Of a stretch of 64,000 nucleotides of DNA, positions 50,589 to 63,256 are shown piece by piece. The position numbers and the translations under genes were made by a program. A model generated the notes under the pieces. The model ran no database searches and was not told the origin of the DNA. It saw only the letters and a list, made by a program, of their open reading frames with translations. The stretch's first letter is position 1, and each line of letters starts with the position of its first letter. Origin of the DNA: Taenia hydatigena. Taxonomy: Eukaryota > Platyhelminthes > Cestoda > Cyclophyllidea > Taeniidae. The stretch covers positions 28,001 through 92,000 of the forward strand of contig JADWOT020000740.1 in assembly GCA_036345935.2 (NCBI GenBank), given 5' to 3'.

Positions 50589-51137
50589 TCACGCTTTAAA
50601 ATCCAGTTGTGGGAAATCGCGACAATTATATTGAGGTAAGAAACTCAGAGGTAGCAAGGACTCAGAGCTCTGTTTATTTTTGCTCATGTTGATCCGAAAT
50701 TGATCAAAATTAGGAACCAACAGCCCAATTCTGTCTGCAAGAGATAACGGCAGCTTTTTTACAACCACGCGATGCAGGTGTGGCCGGAAGGATAATCTAT
50801 AAGAATGATCTTCTTCATCGTTTTTGATCCAGAACCATACAGTTTTAAGGCTCATAACACAACTAACAACCACGCACATGCATTCGAAGTTTACTGCCTT
50901 CTACTATTCATCATGCTTCCATTTTGTCGTTGTTTATACCGTCCAGTTCCTCACCAACGCCTCAGAGTTGGTTTGCTGTCTACTCACCTTCCTGATACAG
51001 TCGTGAGCACTAATGCAGATGATTCTGCTGCCACTGCTGTCTCCTTGGTGCCTTTCGGTGAAGGCATGAGTTTGGTGACTTGGCTCATTAGTGTGGTATC
51101 GAGAGTGCAGACACCTGAGGTGGTGGAGACGAGTGGT
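50589..51137 (-). CDS. Stalk exon plus terminal exon of a minus-strand surface-protein-like gene
   Basis: Exon 51,137-50,988 follows ATCTCCTGAG and ends GGAAG|GTGAGT (phase 2 to 2, 150 nt). It encodes a Thr/Ser/Val-rich stretch with VSTTSGV, MPSPKGTKETAVAAE and LVLTTVSG. The next exon, 50,862-50,589, follows GGTTGTTAG and continues in phase as SCVMSLKTVWFW, then YRLSFRPHLHRVVV and FLPQYNCRDFPQLDF to a TGA. The phase match across the join supports a real gene. The S-P-K-G-x-K-E-x-A-V pattern resembles the stalk exon at 39,811. A possible FN3-like upstream piece lies at 52,287-52,102 (HTITWHLIGSYAVQ), but the link is not shown. Function unknown. Confidence 0.45.
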
Positions 51138-53871
51138 CTCAGGAGATGGTAAGAACTGGACCACAGGCGGTTCATTTGGTCGTTTTCTTTGCAAAGAAAG
51201 AGCGGAGGACTTCGAGACGTCTGCTTTGTACGAATGGCACGTCTTCTTCTTTTTATTTTAAGTGTTGACCGGATTTAACCTAAGATATCTGACTGATTCA
51301 TAGTCACTGGAATTCCGTTGCAATGCTTGTTTTGTTTGCATTTTCAAGCTAGCCGAAAGACATTGCAGACTCATTAGTTAACTGCCGCTTATTTGAAAAT
51401 TTTACTTTCTCATTGCTAATATTATGCGCCATGAATTATAACACGGCACCTAAAGGACCACTCTCTGGATGTTAATCTTCCACAAAGGTGATCCATATTT
51501 GCTAAGATTTCACAATATCGAGACTGCTGTCTGATTGTTGAATAGGAGCGATTGTGCTCTGCTACAAACTTGTGTTAATACGACCCAGCCAAACGACTCA
51601 TATTGTATGGGATTCCCAGCTCTCGGCTGGATATTTTGAGTGGTATTTGTTTCGATTTCGCGACGTTATCACCATACAACCTACTACTATAGATTCCTTT
51701 CTTTTTGTTAACTTTATAACGGATATAAATAGCTGACATTTAGTAATATTTTGCAGCCTAGTACCTAGACCTTTGCTTCTGTCAAGTCGCATAAAGCTCG
51801 ATAATACAACAATGGTATGAACAGTCACTTGTTTGAGACTTGAAAACACACTCAGTAGTATCGATACGGTAATCATTGGCTAAAACTTAGTGAAATTTAG
51901 CATTACTTCTAAGCTATGTCAAAAGCCAGCTTTTTGTCTGGTCTATGTACGGTATTTGGTAACGGTGCAACGGACAGTAGTAAAGCGTACCCCTTGTGAC
52001 CAAATGGCAAAAGATGTTTAATTTTGGCGATTTTAGATCAGTTAAAGGACCTTACATTTAAACAGTTGCTCGTATCAAATAAACTCGAAAAACGCATTCG
52101 TTTAGTTCGCCTTAATCTGGATCAATGTGCCAGGGGTAGCCAAAAGCAAAGCGTAGCGTAAGTAGTGATGCAGCAGTTGGTTCACCCCTTCCTCAGCATT
52201 TAGGCAAATGTGATGAGGTTGGACCGCATAACTTCCGATTAGATGCCATGTAATAGTGTGTGACAGGCAGGAGGACTTGAAATTCATGAATATTTTATTC
52301 CCACATCTACTTACGCGTGTGAGTATTTTTCTAAATGGTCATCTGACCGAATAACTTGTGGTCAGATATTACCTGTTTCCACAGTTAATGGGCGAATAAG
52401 CGCTTCATTAACGGTTATTACTGAACTGCCTGCACACTGGTCACCTCACATTCTGAAGCACTCCCCACTCCATATGTAAGAGACTATGCTTTGTGCGGCT
52501 GTGTGTGTGCGCGTGATGCACTGCAGACACCGATTTTCTTGGTGATTCAGTCACGTACAGAAGACCAACAGAGCTCATAGCTGATATCTATCTGCTCAAT
52601 AGAATTTGATGGAATGCGAAAATGCTTAGAGAAGGCCTCTCGAAAATAGCGAGAGTTAGTAAAATCATTACTGAATACTTGCCCACTGAGAGACCGACGT
52701 GACTTGCCTAAATAATAAGTGACAGTGCGTCTTTGTGGTTTTGCAAAGCACGTCAGTTGCATTTCCTACGCATTTACTTTTTTCTACTTGGTCAACGATT
52801 AATAATCGATTAATTTTTATTAGTCATGCAGCATTTCCGTCTCTATCCGCTGGTTCTCAGGTGAAAGTGCTTGACGTCATCTGGAGGTTTCACAGGCAGG
52901 CGCTTCTGCTCCTCCGCATAGGTTGGGTTTGTCTTTACTTCTCGGATGGCACCTTCTCATCATGCATCAAACAACTTTGTTAAGGCTTTGCGTTTGAGGT
53001 CTATTTCATTGGACCATTAAAGTGTGAAGCAGTAAAAATGCTTTGCTACGACGCTTTGAGCAATATAACGCGCCTTCTCTTTAGCAGTTAGTCAGTAATT
53101 TCAGCCAACGTCCAAGAATGTTCGCTCGTTCTGCATTTTATCGAAGCGATGGCCAATGTGGTTTTTCTTTACAATTGATTAGATTCCTTCATAGCAAGTG
53201 AGATAAAATCCAAAAGCATAATGTGATCGTTTTCCTCCCATCCTTATTTCATGTTGCTACATCGTTTTAAGTGGTTCGATGCTGAATAGTAGCGCCATTC
53301 ATCTCAGTTCTCCTAAGGTGATTTTCGGTATAGACTGAATGCCACTTTTGAATAGGGTATTCAGGAAGGTATTCATGGTATTTGGAGCTATCTATCCCGT
53401 TGCTTTTTTGACATCTAAACACCAAACCTAACCGTAGCTCTACCTCACTCATGCGATCAGAAGTGGCACTACATTAAAAGAATGGATGGCTTTCCTTTCG
53501 CCAAAATTTGAAAAAGACTAAAAACAGCCATGATTAACTGACACCGCCCAAATGTAAAAAGTGCTCAAGGCAAATAGACGCAGTCTGCACCAACACTTAA
53601 CTAAATGACCAAACAGAATTCGAGTATTAATCAAGCGAACACAATTTTTGCATGACATTCGTACGAAATTATAAACACGACGCTTATTAGTTCTGTTGAA
53701 TTTTAGAGAATAAACCTATTACTAATAAGTTAAAATGTAGAACTTTTGTCATAGTTTTAGAAAGTTTTGCACGCGAGATCTATTGCCTTGTCCTTAATCT
53801 TCCTTCGGGTCACACAAGTCGAAATTGATATAATAGTTTATTACTTATGTTTCTTAAAATTTACCTTTCAG
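51138..53871. other. Mostly non-coding; one weak FN3-like frame
   Basis: The minus-strand frame 52,287-52,102 (61 codons) has an FN3-like TITWHLIG strand. Other frames are unassigned. Confidence 0.25.
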
Positions 53872-54020
53872 ACGAGAGGCAAGAGCACATCTTGAATCCC
53901 TTGGCGCTGATCGAGGCTATCTCACGACCCCAGTTTGTTGTGCTATCGATCCATCCTTTTGTCCAAGGCAGTAAAGATGCCTCAGGGCGTTTGCACTTCT
54001 GTTTATTGTCTAGTCTTTAG
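53872..54020 (+). CDS. Coding-like exon, unrecognised
   Basis: A TTTACCTTTCAG acceptor followed by 48 codons in phase 1 to a TAG. It includes ERQEHILNPLALIEAISRPQ and FVVLSIHPFVQGSK. The composition is protein-like but no family is recognised. A downstream frame (54,082-54,264) is also hydrophilic. It may be a terminal exon or a remnant. Confidence 0.3.
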
Positions 54021-54264
54021 ACTCATCCGCGATAACTTGGGTGGTTATTGTACCTTCGTTGAGTGGAGTGGCCTTTAAGCCATGCTTGCAACTAAAAATT
54101 TCAGTGCAGATTTACAACGTAATATAACCAAACAGCGGCAAGGACATTGTTCGCTTTTTGGTAAGGTGCAAAAATGTGACATCCTCGAGGATAGAGAGTT
54201 AGAAGCTAAATGTCGACTTAAATCTTTACCACCAGATGTGGCTGAGCGAAATTCTGGAGAATAA

Positions 54265-56791
54265 ATGTTGCCAAAATGACGTGGCTTGGATACAATCGCA
54301 TCTCTACCATCCGACGTTAAAAGGCGAACACATCATGTTGATTGCTTGCTTTTCAGGTGCCAATTACTCATGCGCTTGAACCAATGTAATCCATTTTTTC
54401 TTCGCTGGCAAGGCAATAATGACACAGTGATCGTGTTATTACCATTGGGCCAGCAAAACATGCTCCTTTTGCAAGTTTAGCAATTTACTATGCAAATTGG
54501 CTTACAAAACTCTCGTGGGGTTCTGACTGCAAGCACCTTTAGGCACACACCAGTCAAAAGACGGAATAGAACCCATTCAGAAGATCCATAAATGGAGATC
54601 AAAAGAAGGCATAGCATACTGGCGTAGGACGTTCCTCTAACCCAGTGCCTCCGAATCGATATTCACACTCTCCAGGTGAGCGGAGTTTGACGGAACTCAC
54701 GGCCGGAGTGCAACTCAACTCAGTGGGATGAGCAGACATCACTGCAGTACTTTTGCCTGGCGAAATAGGTGTTCACATCTGCATTAAGTTCAGCCATTAA
54801 AAAATTCATAAATTTCAGGACAACCGTCCCAATCATCCACCTTAGGGTGCCATGGTGCCTAATTGAAGCTTAAATCGAGTAAAATTTAAGACATGATTTA
54901 AGGAGGCGAAATGAAGCCGGTTGTTTACTGACGGTTCCAAAAATCACTTATTCAGGGATTCGGAAGCAAACTTGCACCTCCCTTGCACCTTATGAACATG
55001 CCCTAAAGTAGTTCGGCATGATGACTTGTCAAGAAGGATTTGTAGTGACTTAAAATAATCTTTTTGCTAAAGTGTAGATTTTGCACTATGTTCTTGCTTC
55101 TTGCATTTGCATTGGTAAAGAGCGAGCTTAGCACTCCATCCATATTGAACCTCTTGAACTCTCTTTCACTTAACTTTGCTCTAGTCACGGCTGCAAATTT
55201 CTTATTTATAATTCGATGAAATTTAAAATAGCTTCCTCTAATTCCAGCACAAAGTGTTAATTATAGTGGGCTGGTATAATTGAAGGCAGAGAATCAAACA
55301 GCGTCGATCACTGTTGAATTCATAAACCATTAACTGCTGTAACAGAAATTGGTTGCCTTTTGATGATATCCAACACAAATGGTGGCATGAGAAGTAGTTA
55401 TTTCAGTCCTTAGTAAACCACTGCAAGCATCTGTTCAATCACATGATTACCAGAAGTGCAACAAAAGACTCTGCGTAAAAATCAACCTACTGGCTATTTC
55501 ATTCACTGCAATAAAGGCGCCCAAGGGCATCAAACATCTTCACATCAGGAGTAGTCGCATGGACTTGTTTGTGCTTAGGATTGGTAAGTTAAACAGGGTT
55601 GTGGAATCAGTTGATGACACCGCGAAAGGGATTCGCACACGGTGAGGCAAGTCTCACTAGGAAGTAGTGGAAGAGTATGATCACGATGGCGGGAGGTGTC
55701 GCGATGCCAGAAGTTATTGATGAAACACAAAGCCGCAAAAGTGGTTCGTTTTTACTGCCTAAAGAACGGAATGACCAATTTAATGGATTGGCAGACAAAC
55801 ATAATGCACGAATCTGCTTATCGTGTCCACCTTGAAGCATAATTTGCCGAGACTTCATCCGTAGGGTTGGAAGAGGATGGAATTGGCAATGCATAAGCCG
55901 CAGGAGATAGCATTAAAATGCTTGATTAGGAAAATTTGAAGAGAAAAGATGTTTTGGATAGATGTAAGAGCTCTTCATGATGCATGCAATTGGATGGACC
56001 TACTTTCGATTGACTCAAGGCAGCACAAGTGCTGATGAGGTGCAGGCAGATGTTCGGATTCAGTCACCAGTCTAGTCTGAATCCACAAAGACAGAATTTC
56101 GATTGTGATAGGTATGCATTTAGAACAGGTAGTGAATTCCAGGCAACCTTAATGCACTGGTTTTGCAACTCTACAGAAGTTGGCATTGTCAATATTTGGT
56201 TCTGTATCATTACAATGAATGCGCTACTTAAATTTAAAGCACTGACACCTTATTTGATACCTACAGAGGAAGTCTTTTTGTGACATAATTACACCTCTAC
56301 TTCTTTGCTTTTACGTTTGAAAGAAAAGCCAAAGTGATCAACTCCTTTATATGGCAATTACGTCTTAGCTGGCTTTCATTAGCTTTCAGCTTGCACCAGC
56401 ATAAACCCCAGCATGAAAACATCTGAAATTGGATTTTCTGCCGGACCGCACCAATTGCGTGGCGTTGCAGCCAAGTATAATGCCAGCTATGTTTCTCATT
56501 AACGGTTCTTTGACTAGACCACCTCAAGTTGGTTTGCGACGGGCGTGATACAGGTTTTGGTCTGTAGGACTTGTGCTTCAAGAGTGTGGGTAAGCCGCAA
56601 TCAAGGGTATGCATCAACGCAATAGCAGCACTCCTAGCTGGTCTCATCGACAAATGCTCAGTTGTCATCTGCCAATCGGTAATGTAAGCCTACCGTGGGT
56701 GAGGTTTTACAGTTCGCGCATTCAAGTCATTTTCCAAGTTCTCTCTTCATGGCTGATTCAAAATATCTGCTTTTCTTTATAAGTTTTTCAG
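54265..56791. other. No supported gene
   Basis: Open frames such as the 123-codon minus-strand frame at 56,297-56,668 have no recognised motif. Confidence 0.35.
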
Positions 56792-56971
56792 ATGCAGCAA
56801 CCACCAAAGCGCGCAGACGCATCCGCGGTCAAACACGGTCAGGCTGCAAAAGGGCCTTCAGGATGGAGGCAATTTACATTTAACGTGCATGGACCCATTG
56901 TGAGAGCTCTATTGGAATCACTCGTGCGAAAGTTCACACCTTGCGAATCTAATATTACCTTGTTAGATTAA
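56792..56971 (+). CDS. Coding-like short exon, unrecognised
   Basis: Directly after the strong acceptor TATAAGTTTTTCAG, the frame starts ATG CAG and runs 59 codons to TAA: QQPPKRADASAVKHG, then WRQFTFNVHGPIVRALLES. The composition is protein-like. It may be a terminal exon or a small gene. No family recognised. Confidence 0.3.
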   Translation: MQQPPKRADASAVKHGQAAKGPSGWRQFTFNVHGPIVRALLESLVRKFTPCESNITLLD

Positions 56972-59489
56972 AGCACAGCAGTTTGGTAGAGCTCAAATTC
57001 AGCCCACCTCTGTTAACACTAAGTGCTTGCCATGGAATATCCTAATGAGTCTCTAGCTAAAGTTTTGCGTCTATAGACTGCATATGTTAAGGCTTTCATG
57101 CAAATTTACATCACCTATGGTTGCTATATCGCCTTCTTGTTAACAAATAAAAACATCCTCATACTTACTCGACGGAGCGAGTGGTGAAGATTTGATTTGG
57201 ATGTAGGATGATTTGTCTTAGAAAAAGGCTTGCATGGCTAAATAGCATTTTGAATTTGTTGCCAACTGTCACGCAGACCTCCTGTTCAGGAAAGCCACTG
57301 TGCATTCTGAATTAAACTTTATTAACGCTGATTGAATGTGAATACTGTACGAACCCATGCAATAGCTCTCTAAAACAAAAGTAGCCATGGTATAAATGTT
57401 CATCACTCCACTTTGAGCCACTAATTCATTAAATTAATTCAACCCGAATGCATATCTCACCAGTCAAGTTCTCCCTTAAGACTTAAAGAGAAGGGCTTGT
57501 TTTGAGAGCAAAACTTATGGATACAGGAACAGGATACAATGGTTGCGAATGGGTGCAGCCTTTAAAGCAACTTTTGTTACCCTGTCTTTTCCGAGTGTGA
57601 AACAAGGCAGTACGTTCTTGTTCGTCTTTGCTGTAATTGGACAGAGAAAGTGACGTACGCAGTCTTCCTCAGAATGCAAGGACGTATATCTTATTTGCCA
57701 GTGATGACTCGTCTGTTCGAATGGAATTACAATTCAAATCACTTTGGCAAAATATGTGCTATATATGACTGGATAGCATTTCATAGCGATTTCATTGAAG
57801 TCTAATCGCTTATGAGAGGTGACGCTTGCCCTTTGTCAGATTCTTTCCATTGATACATGATCCAGGTTAAGTGCATAACGGCAATCTCAATTCACCACTA
57901 TTTGACCATCTACATTGATCCCATTCGGATGCGGGAGACGAGGCTGAGGAATGTAGGGGGTAAGTGTTGCATGCATTTATCTAGTTTTCCACAGCATCGT
58001 ATGCCATTGTAATCATCGCGTCGTAGCTAAAATCAGTCAGCAACTGACTTTAACAAGTCCCACCAACTAGATTTTTACGGTGTTTCCTCAGTAGAGATAA
58101 TTTGTGTGGAATTATGAGTCTAATTTTCATGGCTTTATTCTCCTTGAGCGAAACGCTGTTAAGCGTTACCAAATTCATCTTGTCAAAAAAGGAAAATCAA
58201 TGCCAAATAAGTGCTTGCGCAGGTCACAGAATAAATCCTGCTCTTTGAATTTTTCCAAATAAATGGCATAGACTTATCGTTCTCTTATAATCGACACTTG
58301 GATGCGCTTAAGTTGGGGCGAAAAAGCTAATTATGATCCCTAATGCCAGTCGATTACTACAGCAACACGCATATACATGTACCATAAATCGGATGAACAA
58401 ACTTTTAAAGTAACTTGCATAAAAGATATCACAACACAGATCCTGCCAGGCGTATTTTGATCTCCGCTCGAAGATGGCATCCTTACCTCAAACCCAGAAA
58501 TATTTTAGATGCCTTAAGCTGGACGTAAAAATGCCGTAACTTCAGGTAATTTTACGTTTAACATCCCCATAGACTAGTTCAAATGGTAGAGAGTGCGCAT
58601 AGTGGAAGCACCCTTGCCTTTTGCACAAGATAAACACCGTGATGCTTTCACAAAAATCGTGTGAAGGGAATTTCTAGTGCTGTAAATTCCAAGAGTGCGT
58701 TTCTGTATTCTACATCAGATTTCACTTGTAAAAATAAGGCGTTTATTGCCAGCAGTGATCACTTATCACTGTGTTTGACTCTTTTCAAAGTTCCTTTTCT
58801 GTATTTAAGCTAACTTGCTTTCTCAAATCAATTAGAATTGCTCGAGTTAATGCGCATTTGTACTTCACCACTGAAAGCCGAATCATAGATCCCACAGAAG
58901 GTCCGGACCGCACTATTTCCTACTTATTTGTCCACCCTGGGGGATAAAATAAGTGTCACGCCAAATGCCATTCCGCTGATTTCGTTGGGAGACAGTATCA
59001 AGTTCAGCAGCTGACTTAAGAGTCTTATCCATCGTCGACCACGTTTATGCGCCAAATCATCATAAAATGACATTCCATTACCCATTTATTGAGTAAAGTC
59101 ATGTAAAACCGACAATAATATTAGTAGCCCCTTTTAGTTTATGCCAAACGCAATAAAAATAACTAGTTTTGACACTAACTGGGTCAATGTTATGTAGGAG
59201 GTTAACTTGCTCATCCATAACGCAAGGCACAAGGCGCTGACCCAATAGTTATGCAGACTCATCGGCATGTCCAATCAGATGCCTCATTCTCTCATTGATC
59301 ACTCCCAACCAATAATGCAAGAGTTGTGATTCATCCATTAGCGAATAAGCGCTTCGAATATGGACAACGGACACACCAAAGAAATGTATAAATATCAAAG
59401 CTGTGTAGTAGCAGCACCACTCAGGTCCAAATTTCGTGTTGGAGCGACACGCAGCCCTGAGTTGTTCATTGGACTACATCCCTACAAAC
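56972..59489. other. Non-coding stretch
   Basis: No open frame longer than about 60 codons and no repeat recognised. It may contain the promoter of the gene at 59,490. Confidence 0.4.
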
Positions 59490-60642
59490 ATGAATCGCAC
59501 AGCGGAATCAGCCAATTCCAACTCGAATGTTGCATCTCAAGTTCAGGAGGACAGAAGTTCCAGTGAGTGCTTCACATTTATAGTGTCCTCGTTAAATGGT
59601 ATGTTCTTAGAGCTATACACGTCATTCTTTTATGAATCCACTCGGTTTCTGCGTGTATCTGCCAAATTATTCCCTTTCCTGACACTTTGCTGTTTGATAA
59701 TAAGATAGTGATAAGCAAGAATTTAAATTCAGTTTATTTGCATGATGGCAGACTCAGCAGTCTTGCAACCAATAATATGCTGTCGTGTCTAAGTGGAAAA
59801 ATTTGTCAAATCCTATTGTTTCTGTGTGCGGAATTGGCTAAGCTATCTTCTTCACTTGTTGACGTTTTGGTGGTATTCTTAAGAGAGTCACCAAGAGCGG
59901 AATGTGCCCCATCCTTTGTTTATCCACCCCAGTTTGTTAGTAGTACACACCCAGCGAAGTGACACATTTGAAAATTATTACATTTTTTGATATTTAAATG
60001 CGCGCTCCTAGGTTAGCTTACCTAAGGCAATTTTTAATATTGTAATTAATTTTGGTATGGAAAAGTCATGACCGATTTCGTCAGTATTAAATAGGAAGGC
60101 CTATCTACTACTGAAAGAGTGAGCATGCTATGCAAGTTTAGAAGCCGTGAAGTTAGAAAATAATTTCTATGTTTTCTTCTTCCACGGACGTCATTTTTGC
60201 TTTATTTCACAATTACATTCAATTAAAACAAAGATCATGCCTCGAAAGACCATTTTGGCACAAGAGAACCTAACCTGTCGAATCTTGCAGATGGAATTTC
60301 CTCAGTAACCGTAAGTACTTGGAATTGGGCTGCAGTACGGCCATGACCTATCTATGCTTCATCGTATTTAACAATGATGATTGCTTTTGATAGAACTCAG
60401 ACAATTTGCCGCCAAAAGCCGCTACTGGTGGACCCTACGAAAGAAACATGGAAGCAGCTGGATCGATGCCTCTACTCAACAGCTACATGTTACCATCGAA
60501 CCCAAGTTTGACTCCAGCTGTGATCTCTCTCGGTGGTCATAATATTGCACAGCTTACCACAAATTTCCAAGTAAATTGCCCCATGACCGTTACTGCTCCA
60601 CTTGGTAGTGACCTCGGCCATTGTCTTCCGACGCTGCAATCC
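59490..60642 (+). CDS. 5' exons of a Ser/Asn/Pro-rich protein, perhaps a nuclear regulator
   Basis: Three exons join in phase. Exon 1 is 59,490-59,562 (ATG, NRTAESANSNSNVASQVQED, ends TTCCA|GTGAGT, phase 1). Exon 2 is 60,234-60,310 (starts in phase 1 after ACAAAG, contains FGTREPNLSNLADGISSV, ends GTAACC|GTAAGT, phase 0). Exon 3 is 60,394-60,642 (TTTGATAG acceptor, NSDNLPPKAATGGPYERN, PSNPSLTPAVISLGGHN, ends CAATCC|GTAAGC, phase 0). The predicted sequence is low-complexity, hydrophilic and without a signal peptide, as in the N-terminal parts of many transcription factors, but no DNA-binding domain is present in these exons. Later exons were not identified. The exon at 61,885 is phase-compatible but looks FN3-like. 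Confidence 0.6.
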
Positions 60643-60783
60643 GTAAGCACATTCGTTTGAGGATTAGCTAAGGGAATCATGCTTCTACTATATGCGAAAG
60701 GCCACCATGTATGCATTAGACTGCACCACTAAGGGATTATTTTTGCGGCCTCATAATTAGCTCCCAGCGCAGCTATCATGTTG

Positions 60784-60784
60784 N
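60784..60784. other. Ambiguous base (N)
   Basis: The only undetermined base in the window (TTGNTCC). It suggests a low-quality site, not a scaffold gap. Confidence 0.95.
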
Positions 60785-61234
60785 TCCATTAACCAAGCAT
60801 TGTATGAGCCATACAGTGTCTTGCTGTTGGGCATGAATATAAAGCCAACCGAGTGGCATGGCAGAGGATAGGGAGCATAGATACATTCCAGAGTTCGTAA
60901 TAAACAATTTGGGTAAATAGGGACTCAATGCTGACGACACGCTATTATCCACACTAAAACAATGCATAACAGTCACGATTTCTCTGGCTTATTATGCATA
61001 TACTTAAGCACGAATGCTGCCAATTTTTCGAGCAAGTTTTATAAATATATAAAGAAAACCACAGTTAAGAAAATAAAGATATAGCTGAAAAGCAGAATTG
61101 ATGAGGCCTTTCAAACGCATGATTTGATTAGAGGTGCGAATGATTTGCAGAGGACACTTAGAACAACGTTTATAATCAGTAATTGTGCGGAAATATGCTT
61201 TCGGCGGAGTATCAAATGCTGAGAACTGAGGTGT

Positions 61235-61335
61235 AGTGCTTTGCTTGTTTGAACTACCGGTTTCGGTCAGGGCCAGAGGTGGCCGTATTGCCCTAGCTGC
61301 GTAGGCTGCTCTCCGGGCCATGCCAGCAGATTTTT
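61235..61335 (+). repeat. Dispersed repeat, copy 2
   Basis: Same blocks as at 30,325-30,430: CCGGTTTCGGTCAGGGCCAG, GAGGTGGCCGTATTGCCCTAG, CGGGCCATGCCAGCAG, in the same order and orientation. Flanks do not match, so this is a short dispersed element and not part of a long duplication. Confidence 0.7.
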
Positions 61336-61884
61336 CCTCTCTTTCCTGCAGTGTGTTGGGCTTTCACCCCTCGACCTTTTTTCTTTTAGGATACTATGGG
61401 CTTACAATGGCTGCGGACTGGCATTTGACGAATCTGTGGGATAATGGAAAATGGGGTGCCTCCTTGGTCTTGTGATGTGCATCACGTCATGGACAGTACC
61501 CGCGTATTTAATGGCATCAAGATAGGTGTCGCCCCGTTCGGCACGAGCATTGGACAGTCACATAGGCGCAAGCTAAAATGACAAGTGTGAGATTAAAGTT
61601 GACATGACAAGAAAGCTTATTTTGTCGTTGAAAAAGGGATGGTGAATTGGGCGGTGATTGTCAACCCTGATAAGAGGAAAATAAAAGTAGTCTTCAAAAT
61701 TCGCACATTGAACACGGAACTCGCCAGCACAGCATTGCTGTGCCTGACGTTTGGGGCCTAAGGCGTAAGTTATTGGCCCGTACCCTTGCATGGATAACTT
61801 TCCAGAGGCATTTTTAATGACGTCCACGTGTGATTGCTGCAGTGAGTAGGACGACTTATTTGTCTGGAGCGCTTGTCTCTGCAG

Positions 61885-62073
61885 ATTTTTTACCTACGCA
61901 GCTTATTTCACAGAAAGTTGTGCGACTTAAGGATTCTTTCGCATGTTAACGGTCATCAACTAATCGATGGTACAGAGTACAGTTTCGTTTTCTGCGGCAA
62001 ATGGTTGGACTTGTCATTGCATGTTTGCAATGTAACAGTCGATTCCGGACTGGTAACCACTGTCAAGTCTTAA
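61885..62073 (+). CDS. FN3-like terminal exon
   Basis: CTTGTCTCTGCAG acceptor, then 62 codons in phase 0 to TAA. LIDGTEYSFVF resembles the L-x-P-G-T-x-Y-x-F-x-V strand of FN3 domains and is followed by further strand-like sequence (LHVCNVTVDSG) with a glycosylation site (NVT). A first half of the domain would be expected in an upstream exon, as in the split FN3 of 38,632-38,940, but was not located. Confidence 0.4.
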   Translation: MFYLRSLFHRKLCDLRILSHVNGHQLIDGTEYSFVFCGKWLDLSLHVCNVTVDSGLVTTVKS

Positions 62074-63011
62074 TTATTCTGCCACTAGTTGTCGTGGTAC
62101 CGCATCATTGACAGAAGCTTGACATTCCGCTTTTAGGCTCGTATTTCTTCCACTGATCATGGACACGCGTGATGTTTAGCACATTGCCCATCCCATGCGG
62201 AATTCGCTTACACCATGGAAGACGCAGTACTTTCGCCGAGGATTGCATAGAAAGGGGCACTGAACATGGCGAAGGCGACTGTGATGCGCTAATGGTTTGA
62301 TAGGTGGCGGATTTCGGTGATGGGGACATCTATTTGCCTAGTCGATGTACCTTCGTGGAGCGAGTCGTTGGCATGGTAAATACATGTGTATGCATTCTAT
62401 CCGAGTATGATGTCCCTTTTCGTCTCCGGGGAAGAGAAAAGTTGGAGACGCTGCAGCACGTATGTATGAATTGGTGATGGAGAGGTTTTATTGCGCAATC
62501 GCAGCCCACTTTCTATGATTAAATGGCGGCTATGGCATGGTTTACCTCAGCAGGTGTGGAAGTGTCTTAATTTTGTTGGGTTGCAGCTTATTGCCGCGAG
62601 TGCGTGCACTCCAAAGAACCGTCTCTATTTGGTACTCCAATCCTACTGTTAAGTGTGCCGTGAATTGTCAAAAGTAAGGTGGTGAACGCGTATCTTGTAA
62701 GTAGTCGAGTGAGCATAAAGGAGAAGGGCTGTGTTTAAGGAGGAAAAACAAGATGCTTCCAACTGCTATGTACAGAAGCATATGTGCCAAGAAGGCGGCA
62801 CGCTGTCATTTCAGCATGCGGTACCTTTGAATGGATGTGAAGGCTAGTGCTACAATTAAACAGATACGTGAATTGGAATAATATGATGAGCGAAATGGTC
62901 AGATGAGATAGAGTTTTCGGTAGGCGGCCATATCGCTGAATGGATTGAAGTAACATCTGTTAGTGTGCCTGAAGTCCTTTGCGTCGTGTCTTTGCTTTGT
63001 CAACAGGGCAG

Positions 63012-63256
63012 TGAGACCTCCCTCAAATCATTCGCCTTTGTCCTTAAACATAGTAAAGCCGTTTGACACGTTACAACGCAAGTGGATTAAACAATCGCTA
63101 GATAGGAAATATTCTGAAAAGCTTTTCCATGAGGCTGGACTCGCATTAAGTGAAGCAGGCACTGACTATAAAATTGGCAGCTGCCTTCTGGATTCTAGGG
63201 AATTATGTTGTCAAAATGGAGACACAGCTTTAAAATATTGTTTTCACATCCTTTAA
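63012..63256 (+). CDS. FN3-like exon
   Basis: After TTTGTCAACAGGGCAG, an 80-codon frame enters in phase 1 and runs to TAA. It starts RPPSNHSPLSLNIVKPFD, then LSEAGTDYKIGSCLL, which fits the L-x-x-x-T-x-Y-x-I strand of FN3, and ends CFHIL. Size and phase resemble the FN3 exons of genes A and B, though a clear tryptophan strand is displaced. It is possibly a diverged or decayed member of the same family. Confidence 0.4.

Noticed and set aside
56297..56668. A retroelement-like reading of the 123-codon minus-strand frame
   Set aside because: No reverse transcriptase, protease, integrase or zinc-knuckle motif is visible.
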